Of a stretch of 64,000 nucleotides of DNA, positions 29,278-36,570 are shown in pieces. Numbering within the stretch: the stretch's first letter is position 1; each line of letters opens with the position of its first letter. The stretch is from the NCBI RefSeq assembly GCF_024749045.1, contig NZ_CP087184.1:2728001-2792000 (forward strand). The letters are read 5' to 3'. The position numbers were made by a program, and so were the translations under genes. The notes beneath the pieces are model-generated. The model did not search any database. It saw only the letters and a program-made list of their open reading frames with translations, and had not been told where the DNA came from. The DNA is from Pseudomonas sp. B21-028. GTDB lineage: Bacteria; Pseudomonadota; Gammaproteobacteria; Pseudomonadales; Pseudomonadaceae.

Positions 29278-29460
29278 TCGCGAGGGGAATGTCTGCGTAG
29301 GTTTTCGTCGTGAGTATCGATTCCCATCGACCCGCAACCCGCCGTGGTCTGCGCGTGCTTTGGGCGCGCCAGACCGTGGCGATTTTTGCTTGAGGCCAAA
29401 AGAGCCGAGGCCCCTGTTTTCCCTGCAACACCTATCTGCGACCACCCTAGAGATCCAATA

Positions 29461-30735
29461 ATGAAAAAAATGATCTTCAAGACTCCGCTTGGCCTTGCTG
29501 TCGCTCTGGCCTCTTCGCAACTGTTCGCCAGCGGCTTTGCGCTCAATGAACAAAGCATCAGTGGGATGGGCACCGGTTTTGCCGGTCGTTCCTCTTCCGC
29601 CGATGACGCGAGCACCGTTTTCGGTAACCCGGCGGGCATGTCTCGTTTGAAGAGAGAACAAGTCAGCGTGGGTGCTGCAACGCTGTTCGCCAAATCAGAC
29701 ATCAGCCAGACGCGCAGCACGTTCGGCGGCCAGCAAGACGGCGACATGGTGCCCGTGGTTACGGTGCCCATGGGTTATTACGTCAATCCCATCGATGAGC
29801 ATTGGGCGTTCGGTGTCGGCTTCTATGCGCCGTTCGGCCTGATAACGGACTATGGCAGTGGGTTCGCCGGTCGTTACTTCACGAACAAAAGCGAGGTCAA
29901 GACGCTGACCTTCCAACCGACGGTCAGCTACGCCTTCAATGACAAGGTTTCGATCGGTTTTGGTCCGACGATCAACCGCATCAGCGGTGAGTTGTCGGCA
30001 ATGGTCCTGAACCCCTTCAGTCCCGGTACCAATGACGGCAAACTCACCAGCAAGGGCGACGATACCGCCCTGGGTTTCAACGCCGGTATTCTGGTGCAGG
30101 CCACGGACAGCACCCGGGTGGGCGTCACCTACCATTCCAAGGTCAGTTATCACCTGGATAATGCCAAGACCAAAGTCACCGGAGGTGTCTTTTCCCTGCT
30201 GGGAGTCAGCGGCGAAAGTTACGATGCTTCGCTAGACGTGGACACGCCCGAGTCCGTGGACTTCTCAGTGACCCATCAACTCAATGACGATTGGACCCTG
30301 TACCTGGGCAGCACCTGGACACGTTGGAGCCGCTTCAAAGACATCACCATTGAGAACAGCGGATTGCCTCCGGCGCTGAGCGGCACGTTGAGCAGTGTCA
30401 CTGAAGAAGAGAACTGGCACGACACCTGGGCGCACGCGATTGGCGCTTCGTACCAGCTCAATAAGCAATGGGTGCTGCGCACTGGTTTTTCGGTGGATCA
30501 GTCCCCCACCAACAACACCAACCGTTCGCCACGTATTCCAACAGGTGACCGCACAGTGGTCAGCTTGGGTGCCGGGTGGACGCCCGTGGACAATGTCACC
30601 GTCGACCTCGCTTACTCCTACCTGTGGGAAGAGAGTGTGAAGGTCAACGACGCTTCAGCCAGCCGGGGCGCCTACAGCTCCAAGTACAAGAACAGCGCCA
30701 GTGGTTTCGGTACTTCCATTACTTATAAGTTCTGA
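29461..30735 (+). CDS. FadL/OmpP1-family outer-membrane hydrophobic-compound channel
   Basis: 424 aa. The start at 29461 gives the typical signal peptide MKKMIFKTPLGLAVALASSQ followed by SGFALNEQSISGMGTG, the N-terminal hatch signature of FadL proteins. An earlier in-frame ATG (29344) precedes this and is rejected. The C-terminus ends in a beta-signal (GFGTSITYKF). Family role: diffusion of long-chain fatty acids or aromatic hydrocarbons across the outer membrane. It is 183 bp after the ketoacyl synthase on the same strand, which keeps the lipid theme of this locus, but it may have its own promoter. Confidence 0.92.
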   Translation: MKKMIFKTPLGLAVALASSQLFASGFALNEQSISGMGTGFAGRSSSADDASTVFGNPAGMSRLKREQVSVGAATLFAKSDISQTRSTFGGQQDGDMVPVVTVPMGYYVNPIDEHWAFGVGFYAPFGLITDYGSGFAGRYFTNKSEVKTLTFQPTVSYAFNDKVSIGFGPTINRISGELSAMVLNPFSPGTNDGKLTSKGDDTALGFNAGILVQATDSTRVGVTYHSKVSYHLDNAKTKVTGGVFSLLGVSGESYDASLDVDTPESVDFSVTHQLNDDWTLYLGSTWTRWSRFKDITIENSGLPPALSGTLSSVTEEENWHDTWAHAIGASYQLNKQWVLRTGFSVDQSPTNNTNRSPRIPTGDRTVVSLGAGWTPVDNVTVDLAYSYLWEESVKVNDASASRGAYSSKYKNSASGFGTSITYKF

Positions 30736-30822
30736 ATCGCGAAGGGTGGAGCGCCTCTGCGAATGGAGCAGGGTTTCGAAGGTGCGGCGTTTACGTTTGC
30801 AGCCTTCGAGCCGCGCCGGGTC

Positions 30823-30867
30823 GTCGTTGAGTTCGACGACCCGCACACCGTGAAGATAATCGGCCAT
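30823..30867 (-). pseudogene. Tail-sheath gene start, 15 codons (copy 1)
   Basis: Reads MADYLHGVRVVELND, matching the N-terminus of myovirus/R-tailocin tail-sheath proteins (HGVRVxExNxGTR type). After codon 15 the reading changes to unrelated sequence exactly where the direct repeat ends. Only the start of the gene is carried. Confidence 0.6.
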
Positions 30868-30985
30868 GGGTTGCCTGCGCTGTGTTTGAAGAACATGCAC
30901 AGGCCACCTCGTTCGTGCTGAATCGGCGGCTCTGTAGGCAGAAGGGTTACAAGGTCCGACTCGGCCTCACGTTACAGGCTGGGTG

Positions 30986-31339
30986 CTAGCGCGGATCGAC
31001 GTTATCCAACGCCCGATTTGCCAATAGCTCGCTCAACTCGATGACTTGCTGAATACCCAGCGCAACATGCCGCCGCGACCCCTCAAGGTCGAACGCCAGG
31101 TCGTTGATCATGGCGTTGGCCGAGGCCAGGCTTTCGCTGAGGTTGGCGAGCAGACTTTCAGTGTCGATGCCGTCGATGACGGTGAAGAGCTGACCCGGTG
31201 GTGGGGCGGTTTTGGCATCGGTGTCTTTCGGGTTCAGATAGAAATCCAGCGCCCGATCGGTGGCCTCTTGGACTTTCTTTGGATCGAGGCCGTTGGTGCT
31301 GGGGTCTGTTTGCGGAGGGTTGGGAGTTACTTTGAACAT
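30986..31339 (-). CDS. DUF6124 family protein, copy 1
   Basis: 117 aa, starting MFKVTPNPPQTDP (ATG 31339; the ATG at 31372 would add 11 residues with no match in copy 2). Conserved blocks are LDPKKVQEATDRALDFYL, LFTVIDGIDTESLLANLSE and ALGIQQVIELSELLANRAL, mostly helical. This matches the small DUF6124 proteins that occur in many copies in Pseudomonas and have no established function. It differs from copy 2 at only a handful of residues. A long structured leader lies upstream. Confidence 0.82.
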   Translation of the reverse strand: MFKVTPNPPQTDPSTNGLDPKKVQEATDRALDFYLNPKDTDAKTAPPPGQLFTVIDGIDTESLLANLSESLASANAMINDLAFDLEGSRRHVALGIQQVIELSELLANRALDNVDPR

Positions 31340-31395
31340 GATGACGCTCCTATGGGGAATGGGAGCCGCCAAGACCTGTCGCTAAACAGAATGGT

Positions 31396-31468
31396 GGCGA
31401 CTGCACGCAGGTTAGCGAACCGGACATAGGCACCCGGTAGACCCGAAGGTCTCCTACATACAGCCGCC
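31396..31468 (-). ncRNA. Structured RNA element, three-way junction (copy 1)
   Basis: On the minus strand a 16-bp closing helix (31453-31468 with 31396-31411) encloses a hairpin AGACC-UUCG-GGUCU (31439-31452) and a CCGG/CCGG hairpin. The C(UUCG)G tetraloop favours this strand. Relative to copy 2 the closing helix changes at 8 of its 16 positions and every change keeps pairing. It starts about 57 nt upstream of the DUF6124 start, so it is either a cis-acting leader or a small RNA. Confidence 0.68.
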
Positions 31469-31543
31469 ATAACGTAATTGCAGTTAGATCCCGCAACGAA
31501 GCATGGACGCTTATGTGCCTACGGTTCGGGTCGCTAAACCCGA

Positions 31544-31560
31544 TCACTGATGAGCAGTGA
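31544..31560 (-). ncRNA. Second covarying hairpin of the DUF6124 leader (copy 1)
   Basis: Stem TCACTG/CAGTGA with a 5-nt loop. In copy 2 (33912-33928) the stem is TCGCTGA/TCAGCGA, so one pair has changed from A-T to G-C on both sides. It is probably part of the same ~180-nt RNA as the three-way junction. Confidence 0.5.
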
Positions 31561-31864
31561 CGGAAACCAAGCTACCGGTACGGCCCGGGGCACACAATCG
31601 GGCGGATTCTGGCTTAGTTGTAGGCAAAGGCGCAAGGCGACGTAGCCTCGGGACTAGGGCTCGGTGTTACGGAAGTGTATGGCTAGAGGACTCGACCCGC
31701 CGGATAAAATGGATGTCCTTTTCCGGGGTTGTAGGCAAGCTCCGATAGTTGCGTAGGAGGAGCCCTTTACGGTGTTTTTTAATCGTAACTGCCTTGATGG
31801 CCAGTTCTTCACCGGGATATTTTCCTCAGGTGGCTGAAAATTCAGCGACCGGGATTGGTACCCG

Positions 31865-32020
31865 ATGAGTCTGCCGAAGACGCAGCGTTCATACGTGATA
31901 CCGACCGGCACACGTCTGGGCTGCGCATCATTTCACGGTGATGGGCAAGGCGGCATCAAGGGCGTGGTGATGAGCGTTACGCCCAAATCCGGGCTGGCCC
32001 TGTACGGGGCGAAACCATGA
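31865..32020 (+). CDS. Small ORF upstream of the Abi_2 gene, 51 aa
   Basis: Reads MSLPKTQRSYVIPTGTRL followed by GCASFHGDGQGGIKG and ends SGLALYGAKP. There is only a weak ribosome-binding site. I do not recognise the family. It lies on the same strand as the Abi_2 gene, upstream of the terminator-like hairpin, and could be a small partner protein or just part of a noncoding transcript. Confidence 0.3.
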   Translation: MSLPKTQRSYVIPTGTRLGCASFHGDGQGGIKGVVMSVTPKSGLALYGAKP

Positions 32021-32085
32021 CGGTCCAGAGGAGCACACGCCGCATTGACGCCGCGGTGATGGGCGCAGATACTTAACCCAATAGC

Positions 32086-32142
32086 GCCCGAACCTCTGGT
32101 GCTGGCTCAGTCCAGCACTATGTTCGGGCCTTCTTTTTTCTG
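32086..32142 (+). ncRNA. Hairpin and T-run before Abi_2: candidate abiF-type RNA / attenuator
   Basis: Outer stem GCCCGAAC (32086-32093) pairs with GTTCGGGC (32122-32129) and contains an inner stem TGCTGG/CCAGCA with loop CTCAGT, followed by a T-rich tract. It ends about 10-20 nt before the Abi_2 start. Conserved RNAs (abiF RNA motif) are known upstream of Abi_2-family genes. This hairpin is in the right place and strand, but its identity with that motif is inferred. It could also be an ordinary terminator of an upstream transcript. Confidence 0.6.
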
Positions 32143-32150
32143 GACAAAGG

Positions 32151-33149
32151 ATGTCGCAGCCATTAGCTCCGCCAAAGCCGTTTCGATCCTATAGCGATCT
32201 GTGCACTCTGCTCACCAGTCGTGGTATGCAGATCCTCGATGTGCCCCGCGCCAAACGTAAACTCAGTCAGATTGGCTACTACCGCTTGAGCGGATTCTGG
32301 TATCCGTGCCGTGAATTCCTTCGTAATGCCAGGGGGGACGTGGTGCTGTGCGCCGCTGGTAAAAAACCACGACGTCAAAACGCGTTTACCCCAGGCACCC
32401 ATTTCGATTCCGTTATTGAACTCTATCTGTTCGACAAAAAATTGCGCCAACTGATGCTGGATGCCATTGAGCGCGTTGAGGTGCACCTACGCTCGGCAAT
32501 CGCTCACGAGGTGGGTTTTCACGACCCGCTGGCCTATCAAGACATCCGCTATATCAATCCTTCGCAAACCAGGAACTTCACAACCAAACAGGGTAAGCCG
32601 CGCAACATTTGGAACGACTGGTCAAAGCGTCAAGAAGAGCAAATTGCTCGTAGCCGCGAGGACAGTATCGAGTGGCATCGACAGCAGCGTAAAGCAATGC
32701 CCTTTTGGGTGATCGTCGAAGCATGGGACTTTGGAATAGCATCCAAGTACTACGAGATACTCAAAGATGGCCATCGGAACAGAATCTGCAAACGGTTTGG
32801 CCTCACTCACGCAAGAATTCTTAAAGAATGGCTTCAGGAGATCAGCATCCTACGCAACCGGTGTGCGCACCATAGCCGCATCTGGAACCAGGTTTCAGCC
32901 AATCCTGTACCCACTGTGCCAAACGATCCCTACTTCCAGGGGCTCGGCCTCGACTCGAATGCGACGAGCCGTCTTTATGGTCTGATCGCGGTACTCTGGT
33001 ATCTGGTCAAAAACATCGGCGTCAACTCGAAATGGATCCATCAGGTGGCGGATGTCATCGACGTTAAACCCACGTTGCCTGGCTGCTCGTTTGCGGCGCT
33101 GGGTTTTACTGATGAAACCGGATTCCCTCGGGGTCTGTTCGGGATATGA
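32151..33149 (+). CDS. Abi_2 family abortive-infection protein (AbiD/AbiF type, HEPN)
   Basis: 332 aa. The N-terminus (RAKRKLSQIGYYRLSGFWYP) and LFDKKLRQLMLDAIERVEV are characteristic of Abi_2 proteins. The HEPN ribonuclease motif RNxxxHH is seen as RNRCAHHSRIWN (R235, H240, H241). These proteins are abortive-infection effectors, and the family is considered related to the ancestor of Cas13 HEPN nucleases. ATG 32151 has AAAGG just upstream. The gene runs opposite to the two DUF6124 genes and sits exactly between the two direct-repeat blocks, with a hairpin RNA in front. Defence role inferred from family and setting. Confidence 0.88.
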   Translation: MSQPLAPPKPFRSYSDLCTLLTSRGMQILDVPRAKRKLSQIGYYRLSGFWYPCREFLRNARGDVVLCAAGKKPRRQNAFTPGTHFDSVIELYLFDKKLRQLMLDAIERVEVHLRSAIAHEVGFHDPLAYQDIRYINPSQTRNFTTKQGKPRNIWNDWSKRQEEQIARSREDSIEWHRQQRKAMPFWVIVEAWDFGIASKYYEILKDGHRNRICKRFGLTHARILKEWLQEISILRNRCAHHSRIWNQVSANPVPTVPNDPYFQGLGLDSNATSRLYGLIAVLWYLVKNIGVNSKWIHQVADVIDVKPTLPGCSFAALGFTDETGFPRGLFGI

Positions 33150-33175
33150 CTGTGCTTATGCCATGGATAGGTATT

Positions 33176-33220
33176 GTCGTTGAGTTCGATGACCCGCACA
33201 CCATGAAGATAGTCGGCCAT
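33176..33220 (-). pseudogene. Tail-sheath gene start, 15 codons (copy 2)
   Basis: Reads MADYLHGVRVIELND, then unrelated NTYPWHKHSHIP. One residue differs from copy 1 (I for V). The sheath homology ends at the repeat boundary, next to the 3' end of the Abi_2 gene. Confidence 0.62.
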
Positions 33221-33348
33221 AGGTTGCCTGTGCAGTGTTTGAAAGGACTCTGCACAGGCTGCTTCGCCCGTGCCGGTTGGGCGAGTCGGCGGCTCTGTAG
33301 GCTGGGGGGCTACAAGATCCGACTCGGGCTTACATTACAGGCTGGGTG

Positions 33349-33702
33349 CTAGCGCGGATCGACGTTATCCAACGCCCGATTTGCCAACAGCTCGCTCAAC
33401 TCGATGACTTGCTGAATACCCAGCGCAACATGCCGCCGCGACCCCTCAAGGTCGAACGCCAGGTCGTTGATCATGGCGTTGGCCGAGGCCAGGCTCTCGC
33501 TGAGGTTGGCGAGCAGACTTTCGGTGTCGATGCCGTCGATGACGGTGAAGAGCTGACCCGGTGGTGGGTCGGTTTTGGCGTCGGTTTCTTTCGGGTTCAG
33601 ATAGAAATCCAGCGCCCGATCGGTCGCCTCTTGGACTTTCTTTGGATCGAGGCCGTTGGCGCTGGGGTCTGCTTGCGGAGGCTTGGGAGTTACTTTGAAC
33701 AT
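33349..33702 (-). CDS. DUF6124 family protein, copy 2
   Basis: 117 aa, MFKVTPKPPQADPSANG, then the same helical blocks as copy 1 (LDPKKVQEATDRALDFYL, SLLANLSESLASANAMI, GIQQVIELSELLANRAL). The near-identity of the proteins despite a much more divergent leader shows that both copies have been held under protein-level constraint or gene conversion. Function unknown. Confidence 0.82.
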   Translation of the reverse strand: MFKVTPKPPQADPSANGLDPKKVQEATDRALDFYLNPKETDAKTDPPPGQLFTVIDGIDTESLLANLSESLASANAMINDLAFDLEGSRRHVALGIQQVIELSELLANRALDNVDPR

Positions 33703-33760
33703 AGTTGTGACTCTAAGAGGTAGTGGAGCCGCCTTGTCTCGCTGCTAAACGAAAAAGGGT

Positions 33761-33832
33761 GGCGGCTGTACGCGGGTTAGCAGACCGGACCTCTTAACCG
33801 GCAGACCCGAAGGTCTCCCGCGCACAACCACC
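33761..33832 (-). ncRNA. Structured RNA element, three-way junction (copy 2)
   Basis: The same fold as 31396-31468. The 16-bp helix (33817-33832 with 33761-33776) pairs fully, the UUCG hairpin is at 33803-33816, and a CCGG/CCGG hairpin follows. It begins ~58 nt upstream of the DUF6124 start. A second hairpin at 33912-33928 corresponds to 31544-31560. Confidence 0.68.
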
Positions 33833-34137
33833 ATTACATAATGAGCGGGCACTGAGCCTGCCGGCATATGTGTGGCACTGTGCGTCAAAGGTTCTGGGCT
33901 GCTAAACCCGATCGCTGATTTTCAGCGACTCGGAGACAATAGAACCCGGGCCCATGGCGCACAAGCGGGCGGATTCTGGCTTAGTTGTAGGCAAAGGCGC
34001 AAGGCGACGTAGCCTCGGGACTAGGGCTCGGTGTTACGGGGTGTGTATGTTGTAGGACGCGATGCCTACCGTCATTAGAACCAGGGACACCCCCTTGTTG
34101 ATTGAGTCTTGCCAGCCACCCGTCACGGTGGCACAGG

Positions 34138-34345
34138 TCGATGGTCGTGGAATGGGGGAAATCGGGCGCAACCGGCCGAGCACGAATGGCCTGAACGTAA
34201 TCCAGCAGCTCTCCTGATCGTTCGGTCGTGAGGTCGTTGGTCGTGCTGAGACCACCTCGTCTCGATGACGCTCGCGTAACCAGCTCAGGCGGTGGATCTG
34301 AGCTTCCTGCCAAAGTTGCTTGATGGTCGCCAGTGGTCCTTCAAA
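34138..34345 (-). pseudogene. Phage tail-fibre assembly protein remnant, frameshifted
   Basis: From 34345 one frame reads EGPLATIKQLWQEAQIHRL then SWLRERHRDEV. Near 34240 the matching reading shifts to another frame: TTNDLTTERSGELLDYVQAI then RARPVAPDFP. Joined, these resemble the C-terminal half of Pseudomonas tail-fibre assembly (P2 G / Tfa-like) proteins, with the pattern RHRDE...TT...ELL.Y.QA.R..P...FP. The N-terminal half is missing, cut off near the IS end at 34442. The remaining part of 34060-34600 shows no intact gene. Confidence 0.5.
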
Positions 34346-34601
34346 AAACGTGGCTGGTCGACGTCGAAGACTGAAAAGTCGATGCCTTACCGCGACCGCG
34401 TGCTCTCTTGTCAGCTTTGGGCCATGCGATTGGCAGCAATCGGCCCAGAGTGTGTCAAAACCGCTTGTTAGCGGCTTCTACTCTAGTGTTTTTTCCTACT
34501 CAGCCCAGGTCAGACATCAGTTGCTCAGATTCAGTATAAGATTTCGGAAATCAGCAGGTACGCCGACAACGTGGGCTAGATGCTAGAAATCTGGGGGTTG
34601 G

Positions 34602-34874
34602 ATGATTGCAAGCAACGTTTCATATCTTTGTCCGGTTTGTGGATACCCCGGGCTTGAAGAGCCTCCATACGATGAGGTTGGCTGCTCTTCTTTTGGCATG
34701 TGCCCGTCCTGCGGTACGCAGTTTGGCTATGATGACGCAACATCTGCTCATGCTGATTTGCGGAAATTATGGATCTCTAAAGGAATGCTTTGGTGGAGCA
34801 AAGCTCAAGCGTCGCCGAGTGGTTGGGACCCGGTAAGGCAACTACAGGCGGTTGAAAAACGCATCAATATCTGA
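34602..34874 (+). CDS. Small CPxC zinc-ribbon protein inside the IS element
   Basis: 90 aa. Two cysteine knuckles, CPVCGYPGLEEPPYDE and CPSCGTQFGYDDAT, followed by DLRKLWISKGMLWWSKAQ, the layout of small cysteine-rich CPCC/CPxC proteins found across bacteria. The four cysteines probably bind zinc. It lies between the left inverted repeat and the transposase, in the same direction, so it appears to be a passenger. Its base composition is more AT-rich than the surrounding chromosome. No specific role can be assigned. Confidence 0.65.
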   Translation: MIASNVSYLCPVCGYPGLEEPPYDEVGCSSFGMCPSCGTQFGYDDATSAHADLRKLWISKGMLWWSKAQASPSGWDPVRQLQAVEKRINI

Positions 34875-34932
34875 ACAGAACACCGCTCTAGCCCTGCTAT
34901 GATTTCTGAGGGTTTCATCGCAGGGATCGCCC

Positions 34933-36363
34933 ATGAAGCGCTTTATCCAAGGTGAACATCGAGGCCAAGAAACCTTCCTTCCCGCGAGCCTCGACGATTA
35001 CGTCACGGATGCCAATCCGGTGCGCGTAGTCGACGCCTTTGTCGACGAACTCGACCTGGTCAAACTGGGTTTCGAAGGCGCCATACCGGCTGATACTGGC
35101 CGGCCGGCTTACCATCCCGCGATCCTGCTGAAAATCTACATCTACGGCTATCTGAACCGCATTCCATCGAGTCGGCGTCTTGAACGAGAAGCCCAACGCA
35201 ACGTCGAGCTGATGTGGCTGACTGGACGTTTGATGCCCGATTTCAAGACCATCGCCAACTTCCGAAAAGACAACAGCAAGGCCATCCGAGGTGTCTGCCG
35301 CCAGTTCGTGGTGCTGTGCCAGCAGCTAGGACTGTTCGAAGAAAATCTGGTCGCCATCGACGGCAGTAAATTCAAGGCCGTCAATAACCGCGACCGCAAT
35401 TTCACCAGCGCCAAGCTGAAACGGCGGATGGAAGAAATTGAATCAAGTATCAATCGGTACCTGACTGCGCTCGACGAAACCGATCGGCAAGAACCCTCGG
35501 TCGCTCAGCCCAAGGCTGCTCGTCTGCAAGAGAAAATCGACAAACTCAAAGCTCAGATGAAAGAGTTGCAGGTCATTGAAACTCAGCTCAACGAATCACC
35601 GGATAAACAGGTCTCACTGACCGATCCAGACGCCCGTTCCATGATGACGCGCGGCACTGGAATCGTCGGTTACAACGTGCAGACAGCGGTCGATACCCAG
35701 CACCATTTGATCGTTGCGCATGAGGTAACCAACGTCGGTTCCGACCGCGATCTACTCAGCTCGATGGCCAAGCAGGCCCGCGAGGCGATGGCGTCAGATA
35801 CGTTGTCGGTAGTGGCTGACCGAGGTTACTTCAAAAGCGAACAAATCCTGGCTTGTCACGATGCAGGCATCACCGCCTATGTGCCCAAGCCGATGACCTC
35901 TGGAGCCAAGGCTGACGGGCGTTTCAATAACGATGCCTTCATCTATGACGCGGCAAAAAGCGAATACATTTGTCCCGCTGGAGAGGCGTTGATCTGGCGC
36001 TTTTCCAGCGTTGAAAAAGGCCTGACGCTGCACCGTTACTGGAGTTCTAATTGCCAGGGATGCGTGCTGAAATCGAAGTGCACACCGAGCAAGCAATGGC
36101 GAGTTCGGCGATGGGAGCATGAAGCCGTATTGGAGGAAATGCAGAACAGGCTGAGCAACGCGCCGGACATGATGCGAGTCCGCAAGCGTACGGTCGAGCA
36201 TCCCTTCGGGACACTCAAACAATGGATGGGCGCCACACATTTCCTGACACGAAAGCTGAACGGAGTAAGTGCGGAGATGAGCTTGAATGTCCTCGCCTAC
36301 AACTTGAAACGAGCAATGAAAATTCTCGGTACCAGCAGTTTAATGAAGGCGCTGTCGGCCTGA
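34933..36363 (+). CDS. IS1182-family transposase
   Basis: 476 aa. N-terminal DUF772-type region (ADTGRPAYHPAILLKIYIYG, NVELMWLTGRLMPDFKTIA). Catalytic core with the first Asp in VAIDGSKFKAVNNRD, the second in VVADRGYFKSEQI, and the C-terminal signature EHPFGTLKQWMG with Glu. A coiled segment (KRRMEEIESSINRYL, KIDKLKAQMKELQ) lies between. The gene is complete and without a frameshift, so it could be active. Confidence 0.92.
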   Translation: MKRFIQGEHRGQETFLPASLDDYVTDANPVRVVDAFVDELDLVKLGFEGAIPADTGRPAYHPAILLKIYIYGYLNRIPSSRRLEREAQRNVELMWLTGRLMPDFKTIANFRKDNSKAIRGVCRQFVVLCQQLGLFEENLVAIDGSKFKAVNNRDRNFTSAKLKRRMEEIESSINRYLTALDETDRQEPSVAQPKAARLQEKIDKLKAQMKELQVIETQLNESPDKQVSLTDPDARSMMTRGTGIVGYNVQTAVDTQHHLIVAHEVTNVGSDRDLLSSMAKQAREAMASDTLSVVADRGYFKSEQILACHDAGITAYVPKPMTSGAKADGRFNNDAFIYDAAKSEYICPAGEALIWRFSSVEKGLTLHRYWSSNCQGCVLKSKCTPSKQWRVRRWEHEAVLEEMQNRLSNAPDMMRVRKRTVEHPFGTLKQWMGATHFLTRKLNGVSAEMSLNVLAYNLKRAMKILGTSSLMKALSA

Positions 36364-36570
36364 AGAGGTCTGTATTTTGGCCACCCAGCAAGGTAGAAGC
36401 GGCGCGAGGGGCTCCCAGACCCTCGTGATGATCCGCAGGACTTGTTGTGAGCAATTACTCAGCTAACAACCGTCAGCGCTGCGCGCCGACAGTGCATCAG
36501 TGCGTTTTTACACACTCTGGGCCACAAGCAGACGTTCAAATAGTGTACGACTCACTCCAAGAGTGTATTG

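Larger units (their letters stand above)
30823..31690. repeat. Direct repeat block A (DUF6124 unit), copy 1
   Basis: About 870 bp matching 33176-34060 in the same orientation. It contains a DUF6124 gene, its ~120-bp 3' flank, 15 codons of a tail-sheath-like start and a structured 5' leader. The match stops sharply at 30823 and fades near 31690. Positions 31599-31672 are identical over 74 nt to 33966-34039, while the leader between them differs at many positions. Confidence 0.8.
33176..34060. repeat. Direct repeat block B (DUF6124 unit), copy 2
   Basis: About 885 bp corresponding to 30823-31690 with the same order and orientation: sheath-start fragment, 3' flank, DUF6124 gene, structured leader and the 74-nt identical tract (33966-34039). 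The left edge is at codon 15 of the sheath fragment, as in block A. Confidence 0.8.
34442..36523 (+). mobile_element. IS1182-family insertion element with ~20-bp inverted ends
   Basis: Left end 34442-34461 (GGCCCAGAGTGTGTCAAAAC) and right end 36504-36523 are inverted repeats with 19 of 20 positions matching. They enclose a zinc-ribbon gene and an IS1182-type transposase. The 2082-bp length is longer than a bare IS1182 element because of the passenger. No target duplication is evident in the flanks, so the copy may be old or rearranged. Confidence 0.72.

Noticed and set aside
31654..31911. 85-codon minus-strand ORF
   Set aside because: No ribosome-binding site or family; overlaps the repeat block end and the small plus-strand ORF.
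33981..34313. 110-codon minus-strand ORF as an intact gene
   Set aside because: Its middle part is one half of a frameshifted tail-fibre-assembly remnant and its end lies in the noncoding 74-nt repeat tract.
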